From Methanospirillum stamsii (GTDB taxonomy: Archaea; Halobacteriota; Methanomicrobia; Methanomicrobiales; Methanospirillaceae), in assembly GCF_003173335.1 (NCBI RefSeq), contig NZ_QGMZ01000006.1:62001-126000 (forward strand): 64,000 bases of DNA, read 5' to 3'. How positions within the stretch are numbered: position 1 is the first letter of the stretch; every line of letters begins with the position of its first letter. The position numbers and the translations under genes are program-made. Under the pieces are notes generated by a model. That model saw nothing but the letters and a program-made list of their open reading frames with translations. It searched no databases and was not told where the DNA came from. Below, piece by piece: positions 1 through 8,663 of this stretch.

Positions 1-323
1 ATTCCTCTCCTTCCCCAGGGAGTAATGAACCGATCATCCTTCTTTTCAATCGTATCATATTGAACCATTACGGTACTCGTTAGATCAAGGAAACTCTTTG
101 CATTCAGAGGAGGACATGTTTTTTCTGAGTACAAATCCAAAAAAACATCTTCATCAACTGTACCTTTCCTTTCAGGCGACTGTGTGATAGGTGTGGAAGA
201 GAATTCGGTTTTTAAAGGGGGGGGAATAATAAAGGGACGTGTACCTACTGAATCCGGAACTGCAAAAAACTCCCAGATAAGTCCATACTTAAGTGCAGCC
301 CTTGCATTCAGGTTTAGTGTCAT
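1..323 (-). CDS. Unrecognised protein, N-terminal part (runs off left edge)
   Basis: An open frame reads leftward from an ATG at 321-323 with no stop to the window edge, giving 107 residues. A GGAG ribosome binding site lies seven bases upstream of this ATG, which supports the start. The protein begins MTLNLNARAALKYG and continues with a hydrophobic, proline-rich stretch (IWEFFAVPD, then FIIPPPLK) and a more acidic segment. There is no signal peptide or membrane helix in the visible part. I do not recognise the family. Most of the gene may lie outside the window. The opposite-strand frame at 184-405 lacks a ribosome binding site and is taken as its shadow. Confidence 0.6.
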   Translation of the reverse strand, partial: MTLNLNARAALKYGLIWEFFAVPDSVGTRPFIIPPPLKTEFSSTPITQSPERKGTVDEDVFLDLYSEKTCPPLNAKSFLDLTSTVMVQYDTIEKKDDRFITPWGRRG

Positions 324-554
324 TATTATTCTCCGGATGAACATGGTAACCGAACATACCCATATTCACTACTATCCAATTACCAAAACAGCGTATAAAC
401 TCTGACGATGAAGTGCAAAAAGAAAAAAACGGTATAATTTTTTAGAAAATAATTGACAAATCATATTTTTGGTAGTGCAACCAATACCTTTATTACACTG
501 CTCCGGTATCCGGAATAGGAAAAAAATCCCATAGAGAGACTATCATCTCAAGCG

Positions 555-575
555 AAAAAAGAGAGAACCCGGGGT
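555..575 (-). terminator. Possible U-rich terminator behind mptG
   Basis: Just below the mptG stop at 585 the minus-strand transcript carries a short palindromic AACCCCGGGTT followed within ten bases by six U residues (555-560). This fits archaeal oligo-U termination, but the stem is weak. Confidence 0.35.
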
Positions 576-584
576 TTTTCCTAT

Positions 585-2120
585 TTATGATACTATCTTC
601 GCTCCCTGGTTTCTTCCCTTGGTAAGGATAGTTTTCCCGCCGGAATAATCATTCATGACCTCTTCTGCCGCAGAAATCACAGATGATGACCCGGTATCAC
701 AGACCCCGTATACCACCGGACCAAAAGAACTCATCCCTACACCAGATGCACCGGCATCTCTCATGCTTTCCATCAGAGTTCTGATAACCGGAGGCTGGAT
801 ATCAAGTTCGCACTTTTTAAACCCATATTCCTGGAATTCATTTATAGCAGTTCCGAACTGATCCAAATCATGCTCGATTATTCCGGGAATGAGTTTCATG
901 AGAAGAATATGAGACAATACCTGCACATCATGAACCGGAACCGGACAACACTTCTGGAAAATGTTTACTTCATCAGTCCCGTGAATTTCATGGAGTCCAT
1001 CAGGAACGGCAAGAACAAAATTCCATTCTTTTGGGATATCATACCTGCTTATCAGCGGTGCAAAACCTGCACCACCAGATACAGAAGAAGGAGCAAACGA
1101 ACTCTTGGATTTCCCCGGACCAAACCGGTGTCCGGCATCAACAATAAGTCCCCCCTGGAAAAAAGCCTTCGTTCCGATTCCGGAAGTCCCTCCCCTGCCA
1201 GTTAAACCAATGAGGTAACTATCAGAATAAGATTCACCCTGAAATCCGGAGATACCTGCAGCTAAACCCAGTGCAAGCTGGGTTCCACTACCAAGCCCGC
1301 AATGGAATGGAATTGCCTGATCAATGTGGATGTGAAGAGGTGGAATATCAAGCCCGTTGGCTCTTAACCGTTCTATGACCGACTCAGCATTCTGACTTAC
1401 TTTTGCATCTGATGAAGTAACAGAGAATGCATCTGCTTCAGAAATACGTATCTCAAATCCTGGGTTGTCTAGCGTAATCCCGGCCCCACCGTCAACTCGT
1501 CCGGACTCACCATTCATATCCAAAAGCCCGATATGAATCCGGGATGGTGTCTGAATCCGGATGGTTTTTCGTTCTGAAAACAGGTTTTCCGGAATTATCT
1601 CGTTAATCAGAAATATCGGCCGGTTGTTATGAATAATCCGGTATGACTTGCTTATTGAAGAAGAAACACGGGAAATCCCGGGTTTTCCCGCACCCGGCTG
1701 CTGCGATGGGAGTCGCTCCAGAGATATAATCTCCCTTCTGGATTCCATCATTTCATCCCGCATAATATACCCAATCGGTTCATCTTCGTTCATCAGACGG
1801 ACCAGTGCATTTTCCGGAAGATGTGAGATTGGTGCGTAAGAAATTGCATGAATCAGGGTATTCAGGTTATTTTTATTATAGAGATCCACTTCACGATAAT
1901 TTACCGGTTCATCCGGAGAAATATCCAACCTTGCAGCAATATCCGGAGAAGCCGGGATAATTTTCTGGCAGATTGTCCTCACCCCGACCGGAGCATTTGA
2001 GAACACCTCCAAAAGCCTGGTCACAGAACCATCGGTAATCAGGAGGGCCCGCTCGATATTTGACAGGGGTCCGGTCTCTTTTTCTATGATATTTATAAGA
2101 TCAAGGACAGTACTTTCCAT
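585..2120 (-). CDS. mptG: DUF98 (chorismate lyase-like) / beta-RFAP synthase fusion, methanopterin biosynthesis
   Basis: The 511-residue protein has two parts. Residues ~1-185 resemble the DUF98/chorismate pyruvate-lyase-like domain, ending in the typical YRII..RPIFLINE segment. Residues ~190-511 are a GHMP-fold beta-ribofuranosylaminobenzene (or hydroxybenzene) 5'-phosphate synthase, with TPSRIHIGLLDMNG near its start and the ATP-type loop PFHCGLGSGTQLALG. In methanogens DUF98 proteins are thought to make 4-hydroxybenzoate and the GHMP enzyme condenses it with PRPP, the first committed steps of methanopterin synthesis, so the fusion would join consecutive steps. I chose the ATG at 2118-2120 because GGGAG lies eight bases before it; a GTG five codons upstream also reads in frame. 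The gene appears to be monocistronic. It is cytoplasmic. Confidence 0.85.
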   Translation of the reverse strand: MESTVLDLINIIEKETGPLSNIERALLITDGSVTRLLEVFSNAPVGVRTICQKIIPASPDIAARLDISPDEPVNYREVDLYNKNNLNTLIHAISYAPISHLPENALVRLMNEDEPIGYIMRDEMMESRREIISLERLPSQQPGAGKPGISRVSSSISKSYRIIHNNRPIFLINEIIPENLFSERKTIRIQTPSRIHIGLLDMNGESGRVDGGAGITLDNPGFEIRISEADAFSVTSSDAKVSQNAESVIERLRANGLDIPPLHIHIDQAIPFHCGLGSGTQLALGLAAGISGFQGESYSDSYLIGLTGRGGTSGIGTKAFFQGGLIVDAGHRFGPGKSKSSFAPSSVSGGAGFAPLISRYDIPKEWNFVLAVPDGLHEIHGTDEVNIFQKCCPVPVHDVQVLSHILLMKLIPGIIEHDLDQFGTAINEFQEYGFKKCELDIQPPVIRTLMESMRDAGASGVGMSSFGPVVYGVCDTGSSSVISAAEEVMNDYSGGKTILTKGRNQGAKIVS

Positions 2121-2477
2121 GAAATGATCTCCCACATAATGAAACCGTTACTCATTCTGATATTCATATTTACTTATTGGATGTACAAAACCCCGGTTGC
2201 TACAATGTGACTTTATCCATGAAGTTATGTGAGACAAAAATTGTCATTCTCTCCTCATTTAAAGAGAAACATGCACAGATAATAAACAACGGGGAAACCG
2301 ACTGACAAAAAAATCTGGACAGCCCTGCAAACGATTTTAGAATAATCGAAATAAACCAAGATTATTCCTGGAAACTCCATGCACTTCAGGATATAAGCCT
2401 GTCTTTCTGGATTATTACAGAAAAACACAAAAAAATAAAAAAGGAGGATAACTAGTTGTTCGTAAGGCTATTCCGGG
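2121..2477. other. Intergenic region, mptG promoter side and terminator
   Basis: This gap of 357 bases has no credible gene. On the minus strand an A/T-rich box (AAGTAAATATGAAT, about 2160-2174) sits about 45 bases before the mptG ATG and could be its TATA box. An inverted repeat GAATAATC...GATTATTC with a 12-base spacer lies around 2341-2368. The right end holds the oligo-U tract of the gene starting at 3104. Confidence 0.4.
2419..2442 (-). terminator. Oligo-U terminator of the secreted paralogue gene
   Basis: About 35 bases past the stop codon at 2478 the minus-strand transcript enters a strongly U-rich tract (CCTTTTTTATTTTTTTG), as expected for archaeal transcription termination. Confidence 0.5.
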
Positions 2478-3104
2478 TTACTGGACTCTCTCACCGGTAA
2501 AGTCAAGAGTTCCGGTAACACCTGCTGCGGAGATTATTTTTGTGCCTTCGAATTGATCGCCGTTATATTGAGCGTTAACAGTCATGGAGATTGGATAGGT
2601 CTGGCCGGCATATTTAACTGAGGCATCGTTTGATCTCAGGGTAAGATCTCCATTCGGTGTGACCTGACCGGAGACGGTGCCTTTTACTTTTATTGTCCAT
2701 CCCTGCTCGATGAATTTATAGGCTACGGTTCCTGATACGGAGTTATCTGGTGATACGGTATAATCGATATCTGCACCTCCTTCAAATAATGACCCATCAA
2801 CACCGGTGGTCTTCTTCATGGTCTTATCCTGAAAAGTCCCTGCAATTTCTACCGGGGAGAAGGACTGCCCAAATTCGGTCACCGGAGAAGTCTCATGTTC
2901 ACTGACAAGGTTTACATGAAGATTTCCATCTGAACCTAACGTACCGACACCTTGTGGAATTTCAATCGGAAGTGAGGTCGGAAGTCCGGTGTTTGCAGTT
3001 CCTGCAGGAGTGTTAAAGGGTGTTTCGGCTGATACAGGTAACAGAACATATGTCAGCAGAAACATTCCAAACAGGAAAGCACCGATGTTGAATGTTGTGG
3101 TCAT
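2478..3104 (-). CDS. Secreted beta-rich protein, paralogue A
   Basis: The 208-residue product starts MTTTFNIGAFLFGMFLL and ends its signal peptide at VSA-ETPF, so it is probably exported. The mature part is rich in Gly, Thr, Ser and Asn, with no cysteine, and looks beta-stranded; no known domain was recognised. It is a close paralogue of the gene at 8664-9287: most residues are identical from IGAFLFG to the shared C-terminus LDFTGERVQ. I chose the ATG at 3102-3104 because AAGGAGGATAATC precedes it; an in-frame start 22 codons upstream would place the 5' leader hairpin inside the coding region. The strong ribosome binding site, clear TATA box and U-tract suggest high expression. A cell-envelope or sheath role is only a guess. 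Confidence 0.8.
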   Translation of the reverse strand: MTTTFNIGAFLFGMFLLTYVLLPVSAETPFNTPAGTANTGLPTSLPIEIPQGVGTLGSDGNLHVNLVSEHETSPVTEFGQSFSPVEIAGTFQDKTMKKTTGVDGSLFEGGADIDYTVSPDNSVSGTVAYKFIEQGWTIKVKGTVSGQVTPNGDLTLRSNDASVKYAGQTYPISMTVNAQYNGDQFEGTKIISAAGVTGTLDFTGERVQ

Positions 3105-3129
3105 GATTATCCTCCTTAAAGGTTGGAGG

Positions 3130-3150
3130 GCATGAGTTCCAGACTCATGC
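3130..3150 (-). promoter_or_regulatory. 5' leader hairpin of paralogue A
   Basis: A perfect 8-bp stem (GCATGAGT / ACTCATGC) with a 5-base loop lies between the presumed transcription start and the ribosome binding site of the gene starting at 3104. The same stem with a different loop occurs at 9315-9333 before the paralogue, so it is probably a functional leader element affecting mRNA stability or translation. Confidence 0.6.
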
Positions 3151-3171
3151 TCTCTACCCTCCAATTGCAAA

Positions 3172-3192
3172 AATACGAATATATATCAAACC
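3172..3192 (-). promoter_or_regulatory. TATA-box promoter of paralogue A
   Basis: The minus-strand sequence TTTGATATATATTCGTATTT contains an archaeal TATA-like box. A start about 25 bases downstream (near 3155) would give a leader of about 50 bases carrying the hairpin. The same arrangement (CACTATATATCCGTATTTT) precedes the paralogue at 9287. Confidence 0.55.
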
Positions 3193-3504
3193 AATGTGGT
3201 GCACGTTGAAAATTTTCAAAAATTTGTTTATAAATAAACGGGAAAGATAGCAGATGGTGCAATGCAACCGATGGTTTTTTATATCTTAAGAAATTTGAAC
3301 CAAGAATATCTCTTATTTTTTGAATATCACTAAAAAACAGAGAAATTGGAGTGACATGCTACCACATATCAAGGTTTATATGAGCTCGAAAAAAACGTCT
3401 AAAGACATTGAGAAATTGCAGACATCCGGTACTGGTCACTATATCGAATAACCGGATCAACAGATTGCAATTTCCTCTATTCCTGAAGCGGACGGTAGAT
3501 TGGA
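3193..3504. other. Intergenic region between divergent secreted-protein and permease genes
   Basis: This region is A/T-rich and holds no credible gene. GTTTATATGAG at about 3373 on the plus strand is a possible TATA box for the permease gene, roughly 130 bases before its start. No other structure was seen. Confidence 0.3.
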
Positions 3505-5073
3505 TTGGACACGAATGTACTTTTTATTCTCGCAATTATCCCCATATTGGTAATCTTTGTAGGCCTTGTTTTTCTGCGGCTGTCAGGAACACTCATGAGC
3601 ATCATCGGCTGGATTGTGACCGGAATCATCGCAATACTCTTCTTCAATACCACACCTGAAATCGTAGCCTATGCATCATTAAATGGCATACTTGCCTCTT
3701 TCGGGATATCCCTGATGGTACTCTTCACCATCCTCCAGGTGACCATGATGGACCTGACCGGAGCAATTCGTGCAATTTCCATCTATATCAAAGCTATTGC
3801 TGCAGAGCGATATGAACAGATTATGATCCTTAATGTGGGATTTGGATCATTTCTTGTCTCAATCGGGGCAACACCGGTGACGATGCTCCCTCCAATCATG
3901 CTGGCCTTAGGATTTTCACCCCTTGCAGCAGTTGCTCTTCCCTGCCTTGGGTACGATCCGCTCACCTCTTTTTCCCTGCTTGCAGTCCCGATTACGCTGC
4001 CGGCAACTGTATTCAACCTTGATGCAGGCCATCTTGGAAGCAACATCGCCATTTTTCTCCCGGTCATTTCTACCACCTTCGCTCTCAGTATGCTCTGGAT
4101 TGCCGACGGAATAGAAGGTGTCAGAAAAGGCCTTTTCCAGGCTGTTGTGGCAGGACTGACTCTTGGGATATCCTGTATCATTTTTGTTCATATCCTCCCC
4201 TCATCTGCAATCGGACTGGTAGGAGTCTTTTCAGGACTTGTTACCATCCTTGTGCTCTTCCTGCTAAGATTCATCAAAGGAAAACAAATTCTTGCTAAAC
4301 TGGATGAGAATGAGATAAAAAATGCGGGAATGCCACTCTGGAAGGCAGTCTTTCCGTGGTTACTTCTTGTTACCTTCTGTATTATCATCAGCATCCCGGC
4401 TATCCAGTCAGGCCTCTATGAATTCATCGGTCCCCTCCAGAAAATTACGATAGTAGCAGATAAATCAGTGGATCTGAAGATCTTAAACCAGGCATACTTC
4501 TGGGTGTTTATCAGTACCCTGCTTGCTGCTCCGGTCCTGATTCGGACGAAAGAAGAGGCAGATAAGATCGTAAAACTCTGGATGAGACGTGCCTGGGCCC
4601 CTACCGTTGCTGCAGCTGCTCTTTTTGCTGTTGCATATATCATGGACTGGTCCGGACAGAGTGTCATCAATAATAGTCTCAGCTTTGTTCCAGGCATGTC
4701 AGACCTGAACATGAATGCAGTGATTGGGCTTACCCTGGCCCTGGTATTTGGTGCTTCGTTCCCTCTCGTAAGTCCGATTATGGGTCTTTTCGGATCGTTT
4801 GTGTCCGGAAGTGAAACTTCATCGAATGTTATGTTTTATGGTATTGTGAAAAAATCAACCGACGTTTTGAACCTGGATTTCATGCAGGTATATGCAGCTC
4901 ATGCTGTTGCAGGAGGAATAGCTTCAGCGATTGCACCGGCGAAAATTATCAATGCTGCGGCAGTAATTGACAGCCTTGGGATTGAAGGAGAGGTTATTAA
5001 AAAATGTGCCCCGGTCGCTGTCATTCTGACCATAATCACCGGACTCATGCTGACCGCTTTTATCTATCTCTAG
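3505..5073 (+). CDS. lctP: LctP-family (L-lactate permease-like) transporter
   Basis: The 522-residue product is almost entirely hydrophobic, with about 13 membrane segments. Family landmarks are the loop around GATPVTMLPPIMLALGF, the PCLGYDPLTSF segment, and near the C-terminus FGSFVSGSETSSNVMF followed by AHAVAGGIASAIAPAKI, which match the conserved FGSFxxGSxTxxNxMF and QxxGxxxGxxxxPxxI blocks of lactate/glycolate permeases. The start is a TTG: an in-frame TAG ends at 3498, and the next methionine would lose the first helix. Methanogens are not known to grow on lactate, so the substrate may be another 2-hydroxy or short carboxylic acid. A shikimate-kinase-like gene follows about 100 bases downstream. 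Confidence 0.75.
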   Translation: MDTNVLFILAIIPILVIFVGLVFLRLSGTLMSIIGWIVTGIIAILFFNTTPEIVAYASLNGILASFGISLMVLFTILQVTMMDLTGAIRAISIYIKAIAAERYEQIMILNVGFGSFLVSIGATPVTMLPPIMLALGFSPLAAVALPCLGYDPLTSFSLLAVPITLPATVFNLDAGHLGSNIAIFLPVISTTFALSMLWIADGIEGVRKGLFQAVVAGLTLGISCIIFVHILPSSAIGLVGVFSGLVTILVLFLLRFIKGKQILAKLDENEIKNAGMPLWKAVFPWLLLVTFCIIISIPAIQSGLYEFIGPLQKITIVADKSVDLKILNQAYFWVFISTLLAAPVLIRTKEEADKIVKLWMRRAWAPTVAAAALFAVAYIMDWSGQSVINNSLSFVPGMSDLNMNAVIGLTLALVFGASFPLVSPIMGLFGSFVSGSETSSNVMFYGIVKKSTDVLNLDFMQVYAAHAVAGGIASAIAPAKIINAAAVIDSLGIEGEVIKKCAPVAVILTIITGLMLTAFIYL

Positions 5074-5179
5074 TCTTCCCCCAATACCTTTTTCCGGACT
5101 TTATGGTTTATCCACCAATACTGAAACAGGGAATAATCCTTTACCGTTCAGATTAATGGTACTAAGAACTAAGAGTCCC

Positions 5180-5695
5180 ATGAAGAATATTGTCCTTATT
5201 GGTCTTCCCGGTGCAGGCAAGAGTACCGTAGGAGTAATTCTTGCCAAAACCCTGGGAATGAAATTTATTGATACTGATATCGTCATACAGGAACATACCG
5301 GAAGACTTCTGCAGGAAATCATCGATACAGATGGACCGGAGTTTTTCCTGAAAAAAGAGGAAGAATCAATCCTTTCTCTTCATCCATTCAATAGCGTCAT
5401 TGCGACCGGAGGGAGTGCAGTGTATGGGAGAGAGGCAATGGAACACCTGAAGTCCCAGGGTATTGTCGTATTTTTAAACATCTCCTATGATGAGATGGTC
5501 AAAAGACTGAGCAACATCAAAACCAGGGGTATTGTCAGGATTCCGGGTCAGACTCTTCATGATCTATTTGACCAGAGAATTCCCCTGTATGAAAAGTATG
5601 CTGATATCCGGATTGACTGTTCAGATGAGATGTTTGAGCATGTGGTAGAAAAAGTCGTGGATATCATCCGGAAACAAGGTCTGGAGAATAGATGA
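5180..5695 (+). CDS. aroK: Shikimate kinase-like P-loop kinase (bacterial AroK type)
   Basis: The 171-residue protein has the shikimate kinase layout: Walker A GLPGAGKST near the N-terminus, FIDTDIVIQ (the substrate-binding DxD region), the ATGGS motif of the shikimate pocket, and an adenine/lid segment around RIPGQTLHDLFDQRIPLYEKYAD. The usual Arg of the TPLAxRP-type lid is less clear. The reaction would be phosphorylation of shikimate in chorismate synthesis. Most archaea use a GHMP-type shikimate kinase instead, so this bacterial-type enzyme may be acquired or may serve another small substrate. I placed the start at the second methionine (MKNIVLIGLPG); the ATG eight codons upstream has no ribosome binding site. 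It could be cotranscribed with the permease gene. Confidence 0.65.
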   Translation: MKNIVLIGLPGAGKSTVGVILAKTLGMKFIDTDIVIQEHTGRLLQEIIDTDGPEFFLKKEEESILSLHPFNSVIATGGSAVYGREAMEHLKSQGIVVFLNISYDEMVKRLSNIKTRGIVRIPGQTLHDLFDQRIPLYEKYADIRIDCSDEMFEHVVEKVVDIIRKQGLENR

Positions 5696-5798
5696 ATCCA
5701 ATTGTAATCCGGATTATTTAAATAGTAATTCCTTAAATGATAGATTAAAATCAGGTTTTTGTCCCGGAAAAACCTGACTTTATGCAATACAACAACAA

Positions 5799-8426
5799 TT
5801 ATCTTTTTAGCCTGGTTTCTGGTTCTTGACAGGTTTTGTCTCCGTCCTCAGTTTTCATCTTTTCCTGGCCGTCTGATGAAACACCAATCTTTCCATAGAT
5901 GGTAATTCCGAAGATAAGAGCAATGACCAGGATAAGGACAGGAATTCCCATTCCTGGAGCCATTTCTGATGGAACTGAAGATACTGGTATTTCTTCTGTC
6001 ACAGCCGCCTCGGTTACGACGGTTACAATATCTGATGTTAATTTTGGCGTTACAGGGGCAGCAGATTTCTCAGGTTCCGGTTCAGTTGTTCCTTTTTGAG
6101 CAGGACTGACAGTTGGTGTTAGTTTTGTCTCTTTCAGACTGACATTTAGTGTTCCGGTAGAAGAAGCCTGTGAGGAAATGGAATGTGCAATGACCCGGTA
6201 TGAACCAACAGATATTCGTCCTGCAGGAATTTCAAGTGAAAAGAAATTCATTCCATCTGTGTCAGTCTGCACTTTCACAACTCCTGAGAAACCTGCTGTT
6301 GTCGAGCGTTCAGTTTTTAAAGTCGGTCCAAACCAGTCATCAGTAACTTCAACCAGAATCCTGGATCCCTCTTCAATATTTGTGGTCCCAGAGACAATAA
6401 TCGGTTTATTAACCGTACCATCGAGTGATGCCGGATCAAAGGTTATTACCGGGTTTACTATGTTGATTGAATATTCAGCATATACGTCATCGATAAATGG
6501 ACTGTTCAGGGCCTCGATAAGTGCGGTTGCTGCTGCCGGACCCTGCAATGCTCCCGGTCCACCAATCCTGAACTGTGGAGCTCCCGTATATGGTTGTGAT
6601 CCAAGCACTAATTGCCGGTCATTATCAGGTCTCACACTAAATTCTCCATCTCCCATCGGGTGCTGGACAATCACTGTGTATTCTCCCGGATCCATAGATG
6701 CAGTAACCGGACCTGACAACTCGTGTATAAAGTCACCACTGTTTTCGGCTCTTGCAGTATCGTATCTGAAAAAATTTCTGCCAAATATCCAGACAGCAAC
6801 TCCGGTATCTATGTCTCCTCCAAGTGTTCCGGAAATAAACAGATCATCTCCTTTTGCAACAGTTTGTGCAGGTTTGGTCAAAGATATAGAAGATCGTCTG
6901 AATGATACCGGAATAGTATCATAGGATGTTCCATCAAGGTGATACCTGTCGGATGGTGAAGATACGGCATAGATAGTATAGGTTCCAAAGTCAATCCCCA
7001 GATTTCCGGTATTAAACCGGAGCTCCCAAGTCTCACAATCTCCCGTAGTTACCATGAAACTGGAAGGATTCCCATTTTCCACCGCCTGTCCGGGATTATC
7101 AAGTCTTCCACCTACAGACGGGAGGTTTGGACCTGTCATGAAGAGATATGTGTCACATGAAGCGGTGTTTTTTCCGGATAGGAATATATCTTCACCAAGT
7201 GCAAAGGTGCTCCGGTCAGTGATTACCGTAACGGTTCCCATGACTATCTCAACCTGCTTTCGCTCAGTCTTTGGTGAAGATACTCCTTTGGGACCTTCAA
7301 TCCGTATTGTATATATTCCGTCATCGGTTTCAGATGATGTGAAGAATTGAACCGTGCGTTTTCCATTCCGGTCAGGGGTCAGTTCTGCATAATATCTGAC
7401 TCCTCCATACGGTTCAGAAGCAACCAGATCTTTGATGCTGTATGTGCTTCCTGCCGGTTTATACGACCCGATATTGTATGGGCCAAATGGCTGGTCCTGT
7501 TTTACTCCTTCCTGAGCTAATACTATCATAGGTGGCTGGTCACCAGAATTACCAGTCCTTCCTCCTGCATCCACCCAGACCAGATAGGGAGAACCAGGTG
7601 TACCGGTGATAGTAACTGAGAAAGGATCACTCCTGATTACCTGGTCTGTGGATAAAGAAAGTCCTATTCTGTCTGCTCCAAGTGTTATCTCTGTTCCTTT
7701 GAGTTGGTACCCTTTGTTCATAGACCTGAGGTTTTCCCGGACACGGTTAAACGAGAAGTAAGGTTCTATGCGGTATAGACCTGCCTGGTACCCTTTACCT
7801 CCTGTGTCCCAGCCTCCGATATCCACAGGTGGTGCATAACACAGGTCACTGGATGGAATAAAGGCACTTAACGGGTACTCATCTCCGGAAGGCAGTGCAA
7901 CTGCAGAAAGAGTACCCCCACCGGGAGTGATAACTCGAAGATCAATTGGGCCATCTTTTCCAGTGAAACCAGGTCTGTGAGTTACTCCTGCCAGGTTGCT
8001 CTCGACCTCAATAACAATCTGCGTTCCCCGTGGAACCGTTCCAAAGGATCTGTCTGCAAGAGTTTCCTGATCTAATACTTTTAATGATATCCTGGGTTCC
8101 CTGACGATAAAGGCAACATTTCCCGGAGTTCCCTGTGCCTGATCCCATTGGTACCAGGCACCGGTCCGGTCAATATATAATGATGGAATAACACTGAACT
8201 GTAATGCATTAACCGATCTGATATCCAGTGGCTGATCCCTTCCGGGTGTTGCTCCCGGCGGATAATAAGCGATGTGAAAATATGGTGATGGAAGTGCAGC
8301 CCTTACATCAAGACCCTCCTCACCAAGAAACACTTCAGCTCCCTGGGATATCACATTCGATACTGCCAGTACAGGTGCAACCAGCATGCAAAATATCAGA
8401 ACGATAATCAAAACAATTTTGAGCAT
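5799..8426 (-). CDS. DUF3821-type S-layer/surface glycoprotein, C-terminal membrane anchor
   Basis: The 875-residue product has a signal peptide (MLKIVLIIVLIFCMLVAPVLA) followed by VSNVISQGAEVFLGEEGLDV, the typical opening of DUF3821 surface proteins of Methanomicrobiales. Several immunoglobulin-like beta modules follow, recognisable by repeated phrases such as IVVSGTTN, LFISGTLGGD and IFLSGKNTA. Near the C-terminus a Thr/Pro/Glu-rich stretch (about 780-820) leads into one membrane helix (IPVLILVIALIFGITIYG) and a short charged cytoplasmic tail. The protein therefore likely projects from the membrane as part of the envelope or S-layer. The gene stands alone, with a ~100-base gap to the convergent kinase gene. 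Its precise role is unknown. Confidence 0.8.
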   Translation of the reverse strand: MLKIVLIIVLIFCMLVAPVLAVSNVISQGAEVFLGEEGLDVRAALPSPYFHIAYYPPGATPGRDQPLDIRSVNALQFSVIPSLYIDRTGAWYQWDQAQGTPGNVAFIVREPRISLKVLDQETLADRSFGTVPRGTQIVIEVESNLAGVTHRPGFTGKDGPIDLRVITPGGGTLSAVALPSGDEYPLSAFIPSSDLCYAPPVDIGGWDTGGKGYQAGLYRIEPYFSFNRVRENLRSMNKGYQLKGTEITLGADRIGLSLSTDQVIRSDPFSVTITGTPGSPYLVWVDAGGRTGNSGDQPPMIVLAQEGVKQDQPFGPYNIGSYKPAGSTYSIKDLVASEPYGGVRYYAELTPDRNGKRTVQFFTSSETDDGIYTIRIEGPKGVSSPKTERKQVEIVMGTVTVITDRSTFALGEDIFLSGKNTASCDTYLFMTGPNLPSVGGRLDNPGQAVENGNPSSFMVTTGDCETWELRFNTGNLGIDFGTYTIYAVSSPSDRYHLDGTSYDTIPVSFRRSSISLTKPAQTVAKGDDLFISGTLGGDIDTGVAVWIFGRNFFRYDTARAENSGDFIHELSGPVTASMDPGEYTVIVQHPMGDGEFSVRPDNDRQLVLGSQPYTGAPQFRIGGPGALQGPAAATALIEALNSPFIDDVYAEYSINIVNPVITFDPASLDGTVNKPIIVSGTTNIEEGSRILVEVTDDWFGPTLKTERSTTAGFSGVVKVQTDTDGMNFFSLEIPAGRISVGSYRVIAHSISSQASSTGTLNVSLKETKLTPTVSPAQKGTTEPEPEKSAAPVTPKLTSDIVTVVTEAAVTEEIPVSSVPSEMAPGMGIPVLILVIALIFGITIYGKIGVSSDGQEKMKTEDGDKTCQEPETRLKR

Positions 8427-8596
8427 AAACTTTCCCTTTATCCTTCGGCTTCAATAAGGTTGTGATCATTTTTACAGAAGAATTAGAAAACAGACAATAT
8501 GCTCTTTATTTAAAAATTGGGAGATATTAAAAGACATTTTTATGTTTTTAATTATTAATATGTAAAATTTTCTTAAACCACTATATTACAATCTGG

Positions 8597-8618
8597 AAAA
8601 AACCGGGATTTTCCCCGG
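8597..8618 (-). terminator. Hairpin plus U-run terminator of paralogue B
   Basis: Downstream of the stop at 8664 the minus-strand transcript has CCGGG GAAAAT CCCGG (8603-8618) followed directly by six U residues (8597-8602), which resembles an intrinsic terminator. Confidence 0.5.
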
Positions 8619-8663
8619 AAAAAGAGGAGGATAATTATGTTATTCTACGGACTATACGAGGGT

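Noticed and set aside
184-405. 73-codon plus-strand frame at the left edge
   Set aside because: It overlaps the better supported minus-strand frame that has a GGAG ribosome binding site, and its product looks random.
6178-6924. 248-codon plus-strand frame opposite the DUF3821 protein
   Set aside because: Antisense to a well-supported signal-peptide protein, with no domain and no promoter or ribosome binding site.
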